Source of the DNA: Mucilaginibacter gossypiicola | GTDB lineage: Bacteria > Bacteroidota > Bacteroidia > Sphingobacteriales > Sphingobacteriaceae | Assembly: GCF_900110105.1 (NCBI RefSeq) | Contig: NZ_FOCL01000001.1 | Coordinates: forward strand, 682,001 to 746,000 | Direction: 5' to 3' | Length of the DNA stretch: 64,000 bases | In this document: piece by piece, positions 54,182 through 63,437 of the stretch | How positions within the stretch are numbered: position 1 is the stretch's first letter | Layout: each line of letters begins with the position of its first letter | The notes under the pieces: generated by a model | The model's database searches: none | What the model was told of the DNA's origin: nothing | Seen by the model: the letters and a program-made list of their open reading frames with translations, nothing else | Position numbers and translations under genes: made by a program

Positions 54182-55240
54182 CTACAGCCACCTGGCAAAC
54201 CAATCCAGAGTCATTTCAAAATGTACGGGGGTAGAAGTATGGGGTAGTTTCGGTGCTACGTCGCGCATGATCTTATCAGCGGCGTTTTCTGATGCATATG
54301 CCTGCATAGCCGATGCGTAGGCTATATTTGCGCCAGGCAATGGGCAATTAGAATCATTCTCTGTACTTAAAACCAACATGGCGCGGGGAGCTATCAATCG
54401 CAACATTGACGGACAGTCGAATTCACCAGTGATACCAGGTAATAGTTTATTCCACACAGCTTGTACATTACGTTTATTTAACACTGAATCGCCAAGATCT
54501 TTGGCTGCCTGCAGATGCGCTCCGTGAATTGTACCTGCACGTCCCTGCCATTTATCATTATCTAATGACCATTTGAAGCTTTGCACCGCGATATCCAGTA
54601 CAACTACTTTTATGCGCTTATCTACGGATGCTGCAAGCCATGTTTCCATCCCACCCATAGATATACCGCCCATACCGATCCGGTTGGCATCAACGTCGGG
54701 CCTGCTTACCAGGTAATCGGTTACCCTCCACAAATCAAAAGCCGTATCAAACAAAAATGGATGGGCTTGATGGGCCTGATCCTTATTTTCCCAGGCAGCA
54801 ATAGCTGCAGCTACATATTCCTTTGATCCATGCGCTCCTCCGGCAATACGTTCGCCGTGAAAGCGGGCATCAATAGCCACACCCATGATCCCTCTTTTAG
54901 CTAACTGGTATAACATTTTTTTGTTATCTTCTTTTTTACCGCCGGTGCCGTGCAAAAAAACTACGGCTGGATATGGTTTTGCGCCGGTAACCGGTTTGTA
55001 AATCAGGATAGGTACCCGTTCATCCTTTTCGCTGTAAATAAAACCATGCTCTATAATAACCGAATCTGTTTTAATTATTGTGAAAGAAGGATTTAACGGC
55101 ACACGGGGCCTTTCCAAGAGCTTTTTAAAATCAGCCGCTACTTTTTCGACAGGAGGATAATTTATTTGCTGCGCAAATGAAAGCATTGAACATAACGACA
55201 AGACAATGCTAAAGCAGAGCACTTTGATTTTAAACAACAT
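54182..55240 (-). CDS. Secreted dienelactone-hydrolase/acetyl-xylan-esterase-like alpha/beta hydrolase
   Basis: A 352-residue protein with signal peptide LSLCSMLSFAQ. It shows AVVFLHGTGGKKEDN (oxyanion hole, residues about 93-107), IGMGGISMGGMETW with nucleophile S194, an Asp in the STENDSNCPLPG region, and His in FEMTLDWF context (LPHTSTPVHFEM). Members are acetyl-esterases or peptidase-like enzymes. It is the outermost gene of the PUL, upstream of the GH92 by 250 bp on the same strand. It carries no operator of its own, so membership of the regulon is uncertain. Confidence 0.8.
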   Translation of the reverse strand: MLFKIKVLCFSIVLSLCSMLSFAQQINYPPVEKVAADFKKLLERPRVPLNPSFTIIKTDSVIIEHGFIYSEKDERVPILIYKPVTGAKPYPAVVFLHGTGGKKEDNKKMLYQLAKRGIMGVAIDARFHGERIAGGAHGSKEYVAAAIAAWENKDQAHQAHPFLFDTAFDLWRVTDYLVSRPDVDANRIGMGGISMGGMETWLAASVDKRIKVVVLDIAVQSFKWSLDNDKWQGRAGTIHGAHLQAAKDLGDSVLNKRNVQAVWNKLLPGITGEFDCPSMLRLIAPRAMLVLSTENDSNCPLPGANIAYASAMQAYASENAADKIMRDVAPKLPHTSTPVHFEMTLDWFARWL

Positions 55241-55355
55241 AATACAAAATAATTGACCGCTACAATTTATTAAACGGCCAGTGTACTCCGTGTAACAATG
55301 CTGACATGAAATATTAGAACCTTAAAAAAACAGGCCTGCATCTAAATAATCTATC

Positions 55356-55790
55356 TCAATCAATTTGTTTGGCATCTACCCACATGGAATTCTTATTAAA
55401 ATCAGCAAAGAATTGCACGCCAGCCCGACAAAAAGATCTTACTGGATTATTATCAATAACTACCGGTGACCAGTTTTTCGAGTTACTAATCGCCCTAACT
55501 ACTTCTTCATCCATACCGCTACCGGCGGCAAAAATTGTACAGACATGACTTACACTTCCATCTGGCTCAATAATAAAACTTACATAAGTTGTACCTACCT
55601 TGTGATTTTCAAATGCGATGGCAGGCACGCGAACATTTTTTTTGATGTACAACTTGAAGGCTTCAAAGCCACCGGGGCAGCTTTTTTCGATACTACCAGC
55701 TACGATTGTATCAGCAATATTTATTGATTTTTGAGCGCTTACCTGATAAGACACACAAGCTAAAAATAAAAGGATTAGGGTTTTCTTCAT
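55356..55790 (-). CDS. Periplasmic TonB C-terminal-domain-like protein
   Basis: A 144-residue protein with a signal peptide (LILLFLACVSYQVSA). The body has the TonB-C pattern VGTTYVSFIIEPDGSVSHVCTIF and VVRAISNSKNWSPVVIDN, i.e. the two-strand-helix-strand domain that normally contacts TonB boxes. There is no N-terminal membrane anchor or proline-rich stretch, so it is not a complete energiser. It might be a soluble competitor, a stand-alone domain or a secreted lipoprotein-like protein. Unlinked to SusC by operon, being 115 bp upstream of the esterase gene on the same strand. Confidence 0.68.
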   Translation of the reverse strand: MKKTLILLFLACVSYQVSAQKSINIADTIVAGSIEKSCPGGFEAFKLYIKKNVRVPAIAFENHKVGTTYVSFIIEPDGSVSHVCTIFAAGSGMDEEVVRAISNSKNWSPVVIDNNPVRSFCRAGVQFFADFNKNSMWVDAKQID

Positions 55791-55901
55791 GAAAACAATA
55801 TTATAAAAAATTCCATGTTTCTGTTAAGCTTAAGTCATTAAATAACTGAGCCATTTATTGAGAAACAAACATGAAACAATAGATACTGTTAATACCTATC
55901 A

Positions 55902-55946
55902 GCAACAAGAAGGCCTGATACTTTCCGTATCCGGCCTTCTTGTTGC
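55902..55946 (-). terminator. Long hairpin closing the second ArsR operon
   Basis: GCAACAAGAAGGCCTGATAC (55902-55921) pairs with 55927-55946 over 20 bp with one mismatch and a 5-nt loop. It lies 43 bp after the SRPBCC stop at 55990. The stem is strong but no long T-run follows, so it may act as a processing barrier instead of a classic terminator. Confidence 0.65.
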
Positions 55947-55989
55947 ATAGCCCCCTCACGAACTTATAAAAAGCCTGGTGAGCTTTTCT

Positions 55990-56403
55990 TTAGTTTTCTT
56001 CAGTATATTTTTTGAAGTTGTTTAATATAGCCTGCCAGCCGTTTTTTTGCATTTCAAGTGAATTTTGGTCTTCCGGGTCAAATGTTACTTCAACCTCGGT
56101 TTCGTTGCCATTTGCCTTGAAAGCAACAGAGGCCTGCCTGCCGTTTGGCATGGTGTAAGTAAACTTTTCGCCGTCAATAACTTCATCATAAGTAGCTTCA
56201 AAGTCAAAACCGAAGCTTCCGTCTTTGGCCTCCATCCTTGCCGAGTACTTGCCCCCTACCCGCATGTCATTTGATGCAGAAGGGCATTGCCATGATGGAT
56301 CGGCAAAGTTCCATTTTGTTATATGCTCAGGATTGGTATAATAATCCCACACTTTTTTTACACCGGCATTTACTGTAGCTGTAACAGTGATTTTGTTGCT
56401 CAT
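55990..56403 (-). CDS. SRPBCC-domain (AHSA1-like) protein
   Basis: A 137-residue START-like protein. It opens with KITVTATVNAGVKKVWDYYTNPEHITKWNFADPSWQ and closes with LEMQKNGWQAILNNFKKYTEE, the helix-grip ends. A separate subgroup from the SRPBCC next door. It starts 2 bp after the upstream SRPBCC stop, so it is the last gene of the DoxX-ArsR-SRPBCC-SRPBCC operon. A hydrophobic ligand or stress role is typical, but unknown here. Confidence 0.87.
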   Translation of the reverse strand: MSNKITVTATVNAGVKKVWDYYTNPEHITKWNFADPSWQCPSASNDMRVGGKYSARMEAKDGSFGFDFEATYDEVIDGEKFTYTMPNGRQASVAFKANGNETEVEVTFDPEDQNSLEMQKNGWQAILNNFKKYTEEN

Positions 56404-56405
56404 TT

Positions 56406-56909
56406 TTATTTTTTTAAGGTTAGTAATAACTGATCCAATTTTTCAAGGGTTGCCATCATGCCTTGTTCCATACCCATCTGGATAACCGTTTCCAAATCAG
56501 AAAGCGATTTATAGGTAACAATGGTTTCCACCAAAGCGTTTTCCCCTTTATCGGTAAAATTTACCAACCACTCGGCACGTGGCAAGTCTTTATTAATTTC
56601 TCCATCTGCATTACTAAAAGCATCTAATGCTGTATAATAATCAATTGGCTGTATTTTAACATATTCTGTTAACCCCCAGTACTCTGTACCATTGGGTTCA
56701 ACCATGGCATAATGCCAACGTCCACCTTCACTAAAATCCATTGATTTGGTTTTGGTAGTTAAAGGCGCAGGCGCAAACCATTGGTCGAGCAATTCACTTT
56801 TAGTATAACAGTCCCAAACCAACGGCCTGTCGGCCAAAAACTCACGCTTAATAGTCAGCGTATTTTTCACTTTGTCGGCAATAAAATCGAAATACAAGTT
56901 GTTTTTCAT
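56406..56909 (-). CDS. SRPBCC-domain (AHSA1-like) protein
   Basis: A 167-residue helix-grip protein with KREFLADRPLVWDCYTKSELLDQWFAPAPL near the N-terminus and IQMGMEQGMMATLEKLDQLL as the C-terminal helix. The latter resembles [18 protein letters not shown] in the protein at 13071-13571, showing that the two clusters are paralogous. Its ATG overlaps the arsR stop by 4 nt (ATGA), so translation is coupled. Likely controlled by that ArsR. Confidence 0.88.
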   Translation of the reverse strand: MKNNLYFDFIADKVKNTLTIKREFLADRPLVWDCYTKSELLDQWFAPAPLTTKTKSMDFSEGGRWHYAMVEPNGTEYWGLTEYVKIQPIDYYTALDAFSNADGEINKDLPRAEWLVNFTDKGENALVETIVTYKSLSDLETVIQMGMEQGMMATLEKLDQLLLTLKK

Positions 56910-57226
56910 TTATGTGTTTTTTTTAAGGTTGCTAAAAGGTTATCGAGTTGTGCAAACCGGGTTTCCCAAATTTTGCGAAATTGCTCCAGCCATTTGTCTA
57001 TTTCTTTCATTTTGTCAATCTCCAATAGATAATAAATCTCCCGGCCCTGATGCTCTTGTTTTACCAGCTCACATTCGGTTAAAACCTTCAGGTGCTTGGA
57101 AATAGCCTGCCGGGTGGTATCAAAATGTTCGGCTATAGCATTGGGCGTCATGGCCTGTAATGCAATCAACGCTATGATTGCCCTCCGCGTAGGATCGGCA
57201 ACAGCCTGAAAAATGTCCCTTCTCAT
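56906..57226 (-). CDS. ArsR-family winged-helix repressor
   Basis: A 106-residue regulator with MRRDIFQAVADPTRRAIIALIALQAM, HTH NAIAEHFDTTRQAISKHLKVL and a wing QEHQGREIYYLL. It is a paralogue of the ArsR at 11679-12008, with the same first seven residues apart from one conservative change. No metal-binding cysteines. It lies 56 bp after the DoxX gene and probably represses the operon through the large inverted repeat before DoxX. Confidence 0.92.
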   Translation of the reverse strand: MRRDIFQAVADPTRRAIIALIALQAMTPNAIAEHFDTTRQAISKHLKVLTECELVKQEHQGREIYYLLEIDKMKEIDKWLEQFRKIWETRFAQLDNLLATLKKTHK

Positions 57227-57243
57227 TGAGGTAGCTTTTACAT

Positions 57244-57267
57244 ACCGGTTAAAGTCGGCTAACCGGT
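57244..57267 (-). promoter_or_regulatory. Inverted repeat between doxX and arsR
   Basis: ACCGGTTA (57244-57251) and TAACCGGT (57260-57267) form a perfect 8-bp inverted repeat with an 8-bp spacer, 17 bp before the ArsR start. It could be a secondary operator or an attenuating hairpin. No -7 box is visible. Confidence 0.4.
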
Positions 57268-57282
57268 GTCATTAACAAAAAA

Positions 57283-57663
57283 TTATTTCCTGATCATGGG
57301 AAGGTACTTTTCCCAATTGTCAATGATTACCCAAATTACAATGGCAATCAATACCAACACAATAGGCAAACCTGATGGGGCCATGCTGATATTGGACAAT
57401 AAAATACCGGTTAATATGGGTACAAGTATAACTGCACCAAGCGCCCTTGTTCTTGGAATAATCAATAATAGACCACCAAATACCTCGGCTGCTCCAACCA
57501 GTGGCATAAGCCAGCCTATCTGCATATACGCCTGCATTACTTTCACCATTTTTTCAGGCATATCTTTGGGCATCGGCATATAGTTCAGGAATTTGTTCAG
57601 GCCGGCATTAATAAACATTAGCCCGGTTAACAGGCATAAAACAAAGAGGATTTTACTTTTCAT
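57283..57663 (-). CDS. DoxX-family membrane protein
   Basis: A 126-residue, four-helix protein. KILFVLCLLTGLMFINAGLNKFLNYM, GWLMPLVGAAEVFGGLLLIIPRTRALGAVILVPILTGI and IVIWVIIDNWEKYLPMIRK match the DoxX fold. DoxX members are quinone- or thiosulfate-linked oxidoreductase subunits or unknown. It is the first gene of an operon with ArsR and two SRPBCC genes, a combination typical of small-molecule stress modules. Confidence 0.85.
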   Translation of the reverse strand: MKSKILFVLCLLTGLMFINAGLNKFLNYMPMPKDMPEKMVKVMQAYMQIGWLMPLVGAAEVFGGLLLIIPRTRALGAVILVPILTGILLSNISMAPSGLPIVLVLIAIVIWVIIDNWEKYLPMIRK

Positions 57664-57685
57664 AATTGGTTTTATTTAAAAATAA

Positions 57686-57727
57686 GAAACTGATTGATTG
57701 CAAATATATACGCAACCAATCAGTTTC
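57686..57727 (-). promoter_or_regulatory. ArsR operator: 16-bp inverted repeat around a -7 box
   Basis: GAAACTGATTGATTGC (57686-57701) and GCAACCAATCAGTTTC (57712-57727) are complementary at 15 of 16 positions with a 10-bp spacer. The minus-strand -7 box TATATTTG (57708-57701) is in the middle, 38 bp before the DoxX ATG. Arm length, spacer and box placement copy those at 11624-11665, while the sequence differs. Confidence 0.8.
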
Positions 57728-57808
57728 GCAAATTTATTTTTAAAAAACTTAAGATAGCATCCTTAAATTCAAGCTGTTTGTCGGTGTTCTGCGATTGGGC
57801 CAACCTAA

Positions 57809-60235
57809 TTATTCATTCCGTAAGCTATCTACAGGATTTGCCAAAGCGGCTTTTAAGGCCTTGTAGCCTACAGTGAACCAACCTATCAATAGAGAGGTTG
57901 CAATAGCGGCCGCAAAAACCCACAGGCCCGGCGAAATACGATAGGCAAATGTTTGTAACCATCCGTTCATCAGGTACCAGGCAACAGGAGCTCCAATAAC
58001 AAATGCCACAACAATAAGCACTAAAAATTCCTTCGAAAACAGGTACACGATACTGCCTGTTGATGCCCCTAATATCTTCCGGATCCCTACCTCTCTGGTA
58101 CGCTGTACCGCCATAAATGACACGAGGCCGTATAAACCGAGGCAGGAAATAAAAATCGCAATGAGCGCAAATACTTTATAAATCAGTTCGAGCTGATTCT
58201 CCTGTTCATAAAATTTGGCAATACTATCGTCAACAAAAAAGCCGGTGTAAGCGTATTCGGGATATTTCTTCTCCCAGGCACTTTGCACCAATGCTACCGT
58301 TTTTGCAAATTTTGGGCCTTCAATTTTTATCGCTATCTGCTGCTCCGATTGTTTTGAGGGATACATCACCAGCGGCTTAATCTCCTCGCGCATGGAATTT
58401 GTTTTAAAGTCGGCAACAACACCTACCATAGGCAGGTTTCCGTAACTATCGAAGGTTAGGGTTTTACCCAAAGCATCGTTAGCGTTTTTAATGCCGAGTT
58501 TATGTACCATGGTTTCATTAATCACCAGTTCGCGCGCGGTATCGCCGGGTGCATAGCCTCTGCCTGCTATAAACCTGAGGCCAAATGTTTTGAAATAATC
58601 TGCATCAGCTATTTTCATGAAAACATCAAAGCCCGGATCTTTATCTGAATGATTAAAATAGAAATTGCTTGAATTATTATGCGACGAAGATGGTGCATCT
58701 GCCGAAAAACTGGCCGCTTTTACACCTTGTAATGTGAGTACCTGTTGCTTAAAGCTATTCAATCGCGATAAGCCTATGCTGTCGGCCGGGCATGGGATGG
58801 CCAATACCGCTTCTTTATTAAATCCAAGGTCGGCATTGTTTACAAAATCCATTTGTTTAACGGCGATGGCTGTTCCGATAATCAGCAACTGTGAAATGGC
58901 AAACTGCGTAACTACCAGCACACGGCGAAGCGATATACCACCAACCGCGGCAGAATTAATCTTGTTTTTCAGCGCCTGGACAGGCTTAAACCCGGATACA
59001 ATAATTGCCGGATATATTCCTGAAAGCAAAACTACAGCAACTATTACTAAAGCCAGGCAAAGCATTGTACCCGCATTGAACAGGCCAATGCTCTCCGGAA
59101 CACTGGCGATATGTTTGAGCAAAGGTAAAGCTACTTCGGCCACGCCTATTGCAAGCCCTGCTGAAAACAATACGATAATGGCCGTTTCGCACATTACCAG
59201 ACCTATTAATTGCCTGCGGCTGCTCCCAAGCACCTTGCGAACGCCTACCTCCTTAGAGCGGCCAACAGATTGCGCAGTTGAAAGATTAATAAAGTTGATG
59301 GAAGCCATGACGACGATTAGTACTGCAATAAGCGACAGCGTGCGCAACGTAGACCTGCTCGTCACATGATCCCCTAATGTACCTCCAAAGCTCGTATCAA
59401 AGTGGATAGTTGATAGCGGCTGTGCTACGGCATATCTTTTCCTGGCTGTGCGTTTATTATTGCTATTAAATTGCTTTTCCGAAAAGCTGAGCATTTGACC
59501 TTCGACGGTACTTTGCAGCACATTAGGAGGAAATTTTATATATACCTGGCAATCGCTACTGGTTTCGTCCCAGGTATATGAGTAATTGTAGCTTTTGGGG
59601 TTCTTTTTCCAGGTAACGTACGAAATCAACACTTTAAACGGCAGGTCGGTATTTGAGGGAAGATCCTGTATCACACCTGCAACCTTCAGCGTTAGCAGGT
59701 TGTCCATCCGGAGTGTTTTTCCTACAGCCTATTGCCAGTTACCAAAATATTTTATGGCGCTGCTTTTATCTATGACCACCATATCGGGATCTCTTAACGC
59801 TGAGGCACTGCCGGCGAGCCACGTTGCTGAAAAAATGTCGAAAAGCTGAGGTTCGGCAAACATGATACCCGTGTTCTCAACAAATTTTTTATCACCGGCG
59901 GGGCTGCCATTAGCCTGGGCCACAATTTGACTACCGTAAATGGCATTGATACCCGCAACAACAGCCTGCGGATAATAAAGGCGAAAAGCATCTACAGCAG
60001 GCGTTGAGATCCCGGCACTATACCTGATATTGCCCTCCCGCTCTTTTTTTGTAACAATGCGATAAGTGCTTTTATAGCCGGGTTGATACGTATCAAAGCT
60101 TAACTCATATTGAACAACTACAAATATAAGCAGGCAAGCGGCTATGCCCACTGCCAACCCAGCTACGTTAATGGCCGAGTAACTTTGATGACGGGTGATA
60201 TTACGCCACGCGATTTTAAAATAATTTTTAAACAT
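57809..60235 (-). pseudogene. MacB/FtsX-like ABC permease broken by an in-frame TAG
   Basis: Read from ATG 60235 the frame codes for about 808 codons, the normal length of Sphingobacterial FtsX-type permeases. It opens with MFKNYFKIAWRNITRHQSYS and ends with VGYKALKAALANPVDSLRNE. Codon 169 is TAG (59731-59729): YFGNWQ, stop, AVGKTLRMDNLL. Both sides stay in the same frame and join seamlessly by homology, so this is a nonsense change, not a frameshift; CAG or AAG to TAG needs one base. Domains are two FtsX regions around a MacB periplasmic core. A restart at ATG 59707 would give 632 residues lacking the first helix. It is annotated as a pseudogene, though read-through or sequencing error is possible. 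Confidence 0.75.
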
Positions 60236-61489
60236 ATAACTGCGGTTTAATTTCGGGGAAGACCACTTAGTTGTGGTTTCATGCTTCGAAATTACCCTTG
60301 CAAACTGCGCATGTCGTCTTAAGTTATAACTTGGGAACTCTTTTTGGGGCTCGTTTTTATATTCCGCAGGGCTTTTACCCGTCAGTTGTTTAAAAATGCG
60401 GTTAAAGGATGATTTTGAATTAAACCCAGACTCCAGTGCTATGCCAAGCAGGGTTATATGGGCAAAAGCGGGATCCAGCATTTTACAGATCACTTCCGCC
60501 ACGCGATATTCGTTGATAAAATCGTTAAAGTTTTTTTTGAGCGCTACATTGATGATCCGGGATAGTTCATGAACCGTGAGCCCAAGCTTTTCGGCAAGTG
60601 AGGTCAAATTCAGCTCTGCGTCCTCGTAATACCTGTTAGCCTCTATCACCTTCCTAAGCCAGGCTCCTTTTTGCCTGAGCTCTGCCGAAACCGGCGTTTT
60701 GAAAACCGGAGAGGCCTGCACCATAACTGAGGAGCCTGGTTTTGAATGAGCTGTCGCCGCTATCCAAATCATCATTCCGGCTAACAGCAAATACAAGGGA
60801 TAATATGCTTGCATCCCTAACTGATAATGGAAATAAAAATAATCCGTAGCAGTATATGGCAGCCATAATAACCATAAAAGGCCAAAAGCCCTGATCAATC
60901 GGCTTAACCAGCGCATTTGGTTGCGGTAGCGGTCATTTACGTTATTGAATTTCAACTGCTGGTAATAGCTTTCAATCAGCCTGAAGGAAATATACAAGTA
61001 GGTAAGCACAGAAATGAAGGCCGCCATATTCAGTATCAGGCCTAATTGCCGGAAGATTGGTGTATAATAAGTTGCCACGCTAATGTTGTCCCCAATCCCC
61101 CACGCAAGAATGCATTGTTGAAGTAACAAAGGGATAAAGTGCAGCAAATCCGTAAGGCGTAATTTATAACCCGGCTGAGTTATCTTAAGCACGTAAAAAT
61201 AGATGAACGGGCCCAGCGCCAGCGAAAATCGGAATGGCAGCCGGCTCCAATGCGGGACGTAAACATCCAGTCCAATGCTATTTCCCAAAACCCAGGCCAT
61301 CCACAAAACAATGATTAGCACAGCAATGGCGAGAAAACGGTTTGCAATGAAGTTAATATTTTTGGTAAACCATAACAGCAGACTGAACGTGAGCCCGGTA
61401 AATATCGCAGCCAAAAACGCAACATCATAAAGGGTGATATGGAGGCTGTATGTGGTCAAGTTAAAATGCTGCTTCAAAGGCCATTCCAA
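59729..61489 (-). CDS. Membrane AraC-type regulator fused in frame to the permease N-terminus
   Basis: From the TTG at 61489 the frame gives 586 residues ending at the TAG at 59729. Residues about 15-240 form a seven-helix sensor (LYDVAFLAAIFTGLTFSLLLWF and following). An AraC HTH domain lies at about 285-385 (LNLTSLAEKLGLTVHELSRIINVALKKNFNDFINEYRV and GIALESGFNSKSSFNRIFKQLTGKSPAEY). A typical protein would stop soon after. Here about 40 residues of unusual sequence lead without a stop into MFKNYFKIAWRN, the start of the permease. The start codon is uncertain; an ATG at 61484 is out of frame. A lost stop codon or a genuine fusion are both possible. Confidence 0.75.
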   Translation of the reverse strand: MEWPLKQHFNLTTYSLHITLYDVAFLAAIFTGLTFSLLLWFTKNINFIANRFLAIAVLIIVLWMAWVLGNSIGLDVYVPHWSRLPFRFSLALGPFIYFYVLKITQPGYKLRLTDLLHFIPLLLQQCILAWGIGDNISVATYYTPIFRQLGLILNMAAFISVLTYLYISFRLIESYYQQLKFNNVNDRYRNQMRWLSRLIRAFGLLWLLWLPYTATDYFYFHYQLGMQAYYPLYLLLAGMMIWIAATAHSKPGSSVMVQASPVFKTPVSAELRQKGAWLRKVIEANRYYEDAELNLTSLAEKLGLTVHELSRIINVALKKNFNDFINEYRVAEVICKMLDPAFAHITLLGIALESGFNSKSSFNRIFKQLTGKSPAEYKNEPQKEFPSYNLRRHAQFARVISKHETTTKWSSPKLNRSYMFKNYFKIAWRNITRHQSYSAINVAGLAVGIAACLLIFVVVQYELSFDTYQPGYKSTYRIVTKKEREGNIRYSAGISTPAVDAFRLYYPQAVVAGINAIYGSQIVAQANGSPAGDKKFVENTGIMFAEPQLFDIFSATWLAGSASALRDPDMVVIDKSSAIKYFGNWQ

Positions 61490-61800
61490 CTTTATAACTT
61501 ATTGATACATATGCCAAATAAGATTTTACAGGCAAGGCTACTGTAATAAAAGCGAACGTTTGATTGTTCGGATTCGAGCCATTTTTTCTTTCGAGAACCA
61601 AATCAACAAAGAAAAACCCACCTTCATAAAAGCTGGCAAACGATTTTAGAATTTCATCCCCCCAATATTTAGTCTTAAATACACTTGCCATTGTCTTAAA
61701 AATATAAACCAACCTTTTTCATTGCACAATCAAGGTAGGTAAATAACGGGAACTAATGAAAACAGCCCTTTAAATTTCCCAACAAATTATTGTTTCTGAT
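61490..61800. other. Intergenic region upstream of the AraC-type regulator
   Basis: AT-rich DNA that should contain the promoter of the AraC-type gene and the terminator of the aldo/keto reductase. An 83-codon minus-strand frame (61712-61461) overlaps the regulator start but has no family features, so I do not call it. No repeat or RNA motif seen. Confidence 0.35.
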
Positions 61801-62706
61801 TCAATTACCCCTGGCTATAAAACCCGGAACACCGGTTTTCACCACGGAATTGAAACGTTGCCGGGTTTGAATGTTGTTGATTTCGTTGAACGCATCATCA
61901 GGCAGCGGGGAAATATCAAAATTCTCCTTCGCGCGCACCTCGGTTTTTGGCGTGGTAAGGAGTGCGGTTCCACGTTGTACCGCCCAGGCCAGTAGTACCT
62001 GTGCCGGTGTTTTACCAACGCGCGCAGCTACCGACAAAACAACAGGGTCTTTAAGCGGGCCCGGTTTTATTCCGTGACCTAATGGTGCAAAAGCTAAAAA
62101 TACAATATCCCTCTCCTTGCAAAACTCCAGGAGTTCGGTCTCCGGTAAATAAGGATGTGATTCTATCTGCACTACAGCCGGTTTAATCCTCGCCAACTCG
62201 TAAAGCGGTTTCAGTTCGGCCAGTGTAACGTCAGATAATCCGATGGCATGGCAACGGCCGTTATCTACAAGATTTTCCATTGCTCTCCAGGTATCAAGCA
62301 GTGTTACCCCATCGTCATAGATAACATTACCATTCTCATCCCGCGGATCCTGCTCCTCTCCTGCCTGAAACGCAAACGGAGTGTGAATAAGATAAAGATC
62401 AAGGTAGTTGAGCCTCAACCTTTCGATACTCCCTTCAAAGGCTGCTTCAACACGGTCGGGCCGATGATTAGTGTTCCACAATTTAGTGGTAACAAAAATA
62501 TCTTCACGTGCTATACCTTCGGCAGCAAGTCCTTCCTGTAAGGCTTTGCCAACCTCACGTTCATTTCGGTAACGTTCGGCACAATCAAAATGCCGGAACC
62601 CGGCTTTCAGTGCGTTTCTCGTAGCACTTATAGTTTCATCAGCATCGGGGATCAGGGTACCAAACCCGAGGGCTGGCATGCCGATTGAATTATTTATTGC
62701 TTTCAT
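61801..62706 (-). CDS. Aldo/keto reductase
   Basis: A 301-residue NADPH-dependent reductase of the TIM-barrel AKR superfamily. The catalytic tetrad is visible: Asp in FRHFDCAERYRNE, Tyr in the same motif, Lys in FVTTKLWNTNH, and His in YLDLYLIHTPF. IGLSDVTLAEL and PAVVQIESHPYLPE form the cofactor-binding segments and AWAVQRGTALLTTPKTEVRAKEN the NADPH phosphate-binding end. The family reduces aldehydes, sugars or ketones. It stands alone and upstream of the AraC locus on the same strand. Confidence 0.93.
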   Translation of the reverse strand: MKAINNSIGMPALGFGTLIPDADETISATRNALKAGFRHFDCAERYRNEREVGKALQEGLAAEGIAREDIFVTTKLWNTNHRPDRVEAAFEGSIERLRLNYLDLYLIHTPFAFQAGEEQDPRDENGNVIYDDGVTLLDTWRAMENLVDNGRCHAIGLSDVTLAELKPLYELARIKPAVVQIESHPYLPETELLEFCKERDIVFLAFAPLGHGIKPGPLKDPVVLSVAARVGKTPAQVLLAWAVQRGTALLTTPKTEVRAKENFDISPLPDDAFNEINNIQTRQRFNSVVKTGVPGFIARGN

Positions 62707-62924
62707 TTTTATAATATATCTATTGTAATTTACATTAGGTTATCAGGCTAACTGCGTTTGTTTTTAACGTCCAAACTCATAAGTTAACCTTGTTATATAT
62801 TATCAAATCCGCAATACAAAGTAAGGCAGAAAATCACATATAACTAATTGAATTTCAGATATTTTTTTTCACCAGACCCACCATTTATCATCACAGATCT
62901 ATCCGTACCTAAAATGACATTCTA

Positions 62925-63437
62925 TCAATTCTCTTTAACCAGGCTAACAGACGTCAGAACCAATTCTTTCGAAACGGCGATATCGTTTCTTCTTTGAAAT
63001 CCATAGGCCTCAAAAAAAGCCAGGAAAGGGTCAAACTCATACTCGTTTATCCAGGTTGCCTGTTGCCGTGCAGTAAGAGAAAGGCATTTTTCAAACAATG
63101 ATTTAATCACAGCCTCATCATTATATTCATCCAGTATGTTGAAGTCGGCTATCCGGGCCAAGGTTTTCCCATCAAATATTTGAGGCCGCATACCTTTTGA
63201 TGTTACCCTGGCATAACCAGCGGGTTGTCCCTCCAAATAAACTATCAAATATTGATTGGACAAGCTATTTAGCTCGGTCATCAATACATCCTGATTAAAG
63301 TTTGTGCTGATATAATCATCTAATTCCTGAGCAGAAATTTTCTCTGCAAATTTTTGCCGTGCCGTTGCTACAGCAACAAAGGCAAGCGTATCAATCCCCT
63401 GTTTATTCCCGATGACGAATTTTGTTTCAACCTTCAT
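62925..63437 (-). CDS. GNAT-family N-acetyltransferase-like protein
   Basis: A 170-residue protein with GNAT topology. YLIVYLEGQPAGYARV is the beta-4 and following segment, then IADFNILDEYNDEAVIKSLFEKCLSLT in the acetyl-CoA area and FLAFFEAYGFQRRNDIAVSKELVL at the C-terminus, a common GNAT ending. The canonical Q/RxxGxG/A loop is not evident, so cofactor binding may be altered. Target unknown. Starts from ATG 63437. Confidence 0.62.
   Translation of the reverse strand: MKVETKFVIGNKQGIDTLAFVAVATARQKFAEKISAQELDDYISTNFNQDVLMTELNSLSNQYLIVYLEGQPAGYARVTSKGMRPQIFDGKTLARIADFNILDEYNDEAVIKSLFEKCLSLTARQQATWINEYEFDPFLAFFEAYGFQRRNDIAVSKELVLTSVSLVKEN

Noticed and set aside
61461..61712. An 83-codon minus-strand frame upstream of the AraC-type gene
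   Set aside because: It overlaps the regulator start, has no signal peptide or family motif, and its composition is like the noncoding strand. No promoter box precedes it.
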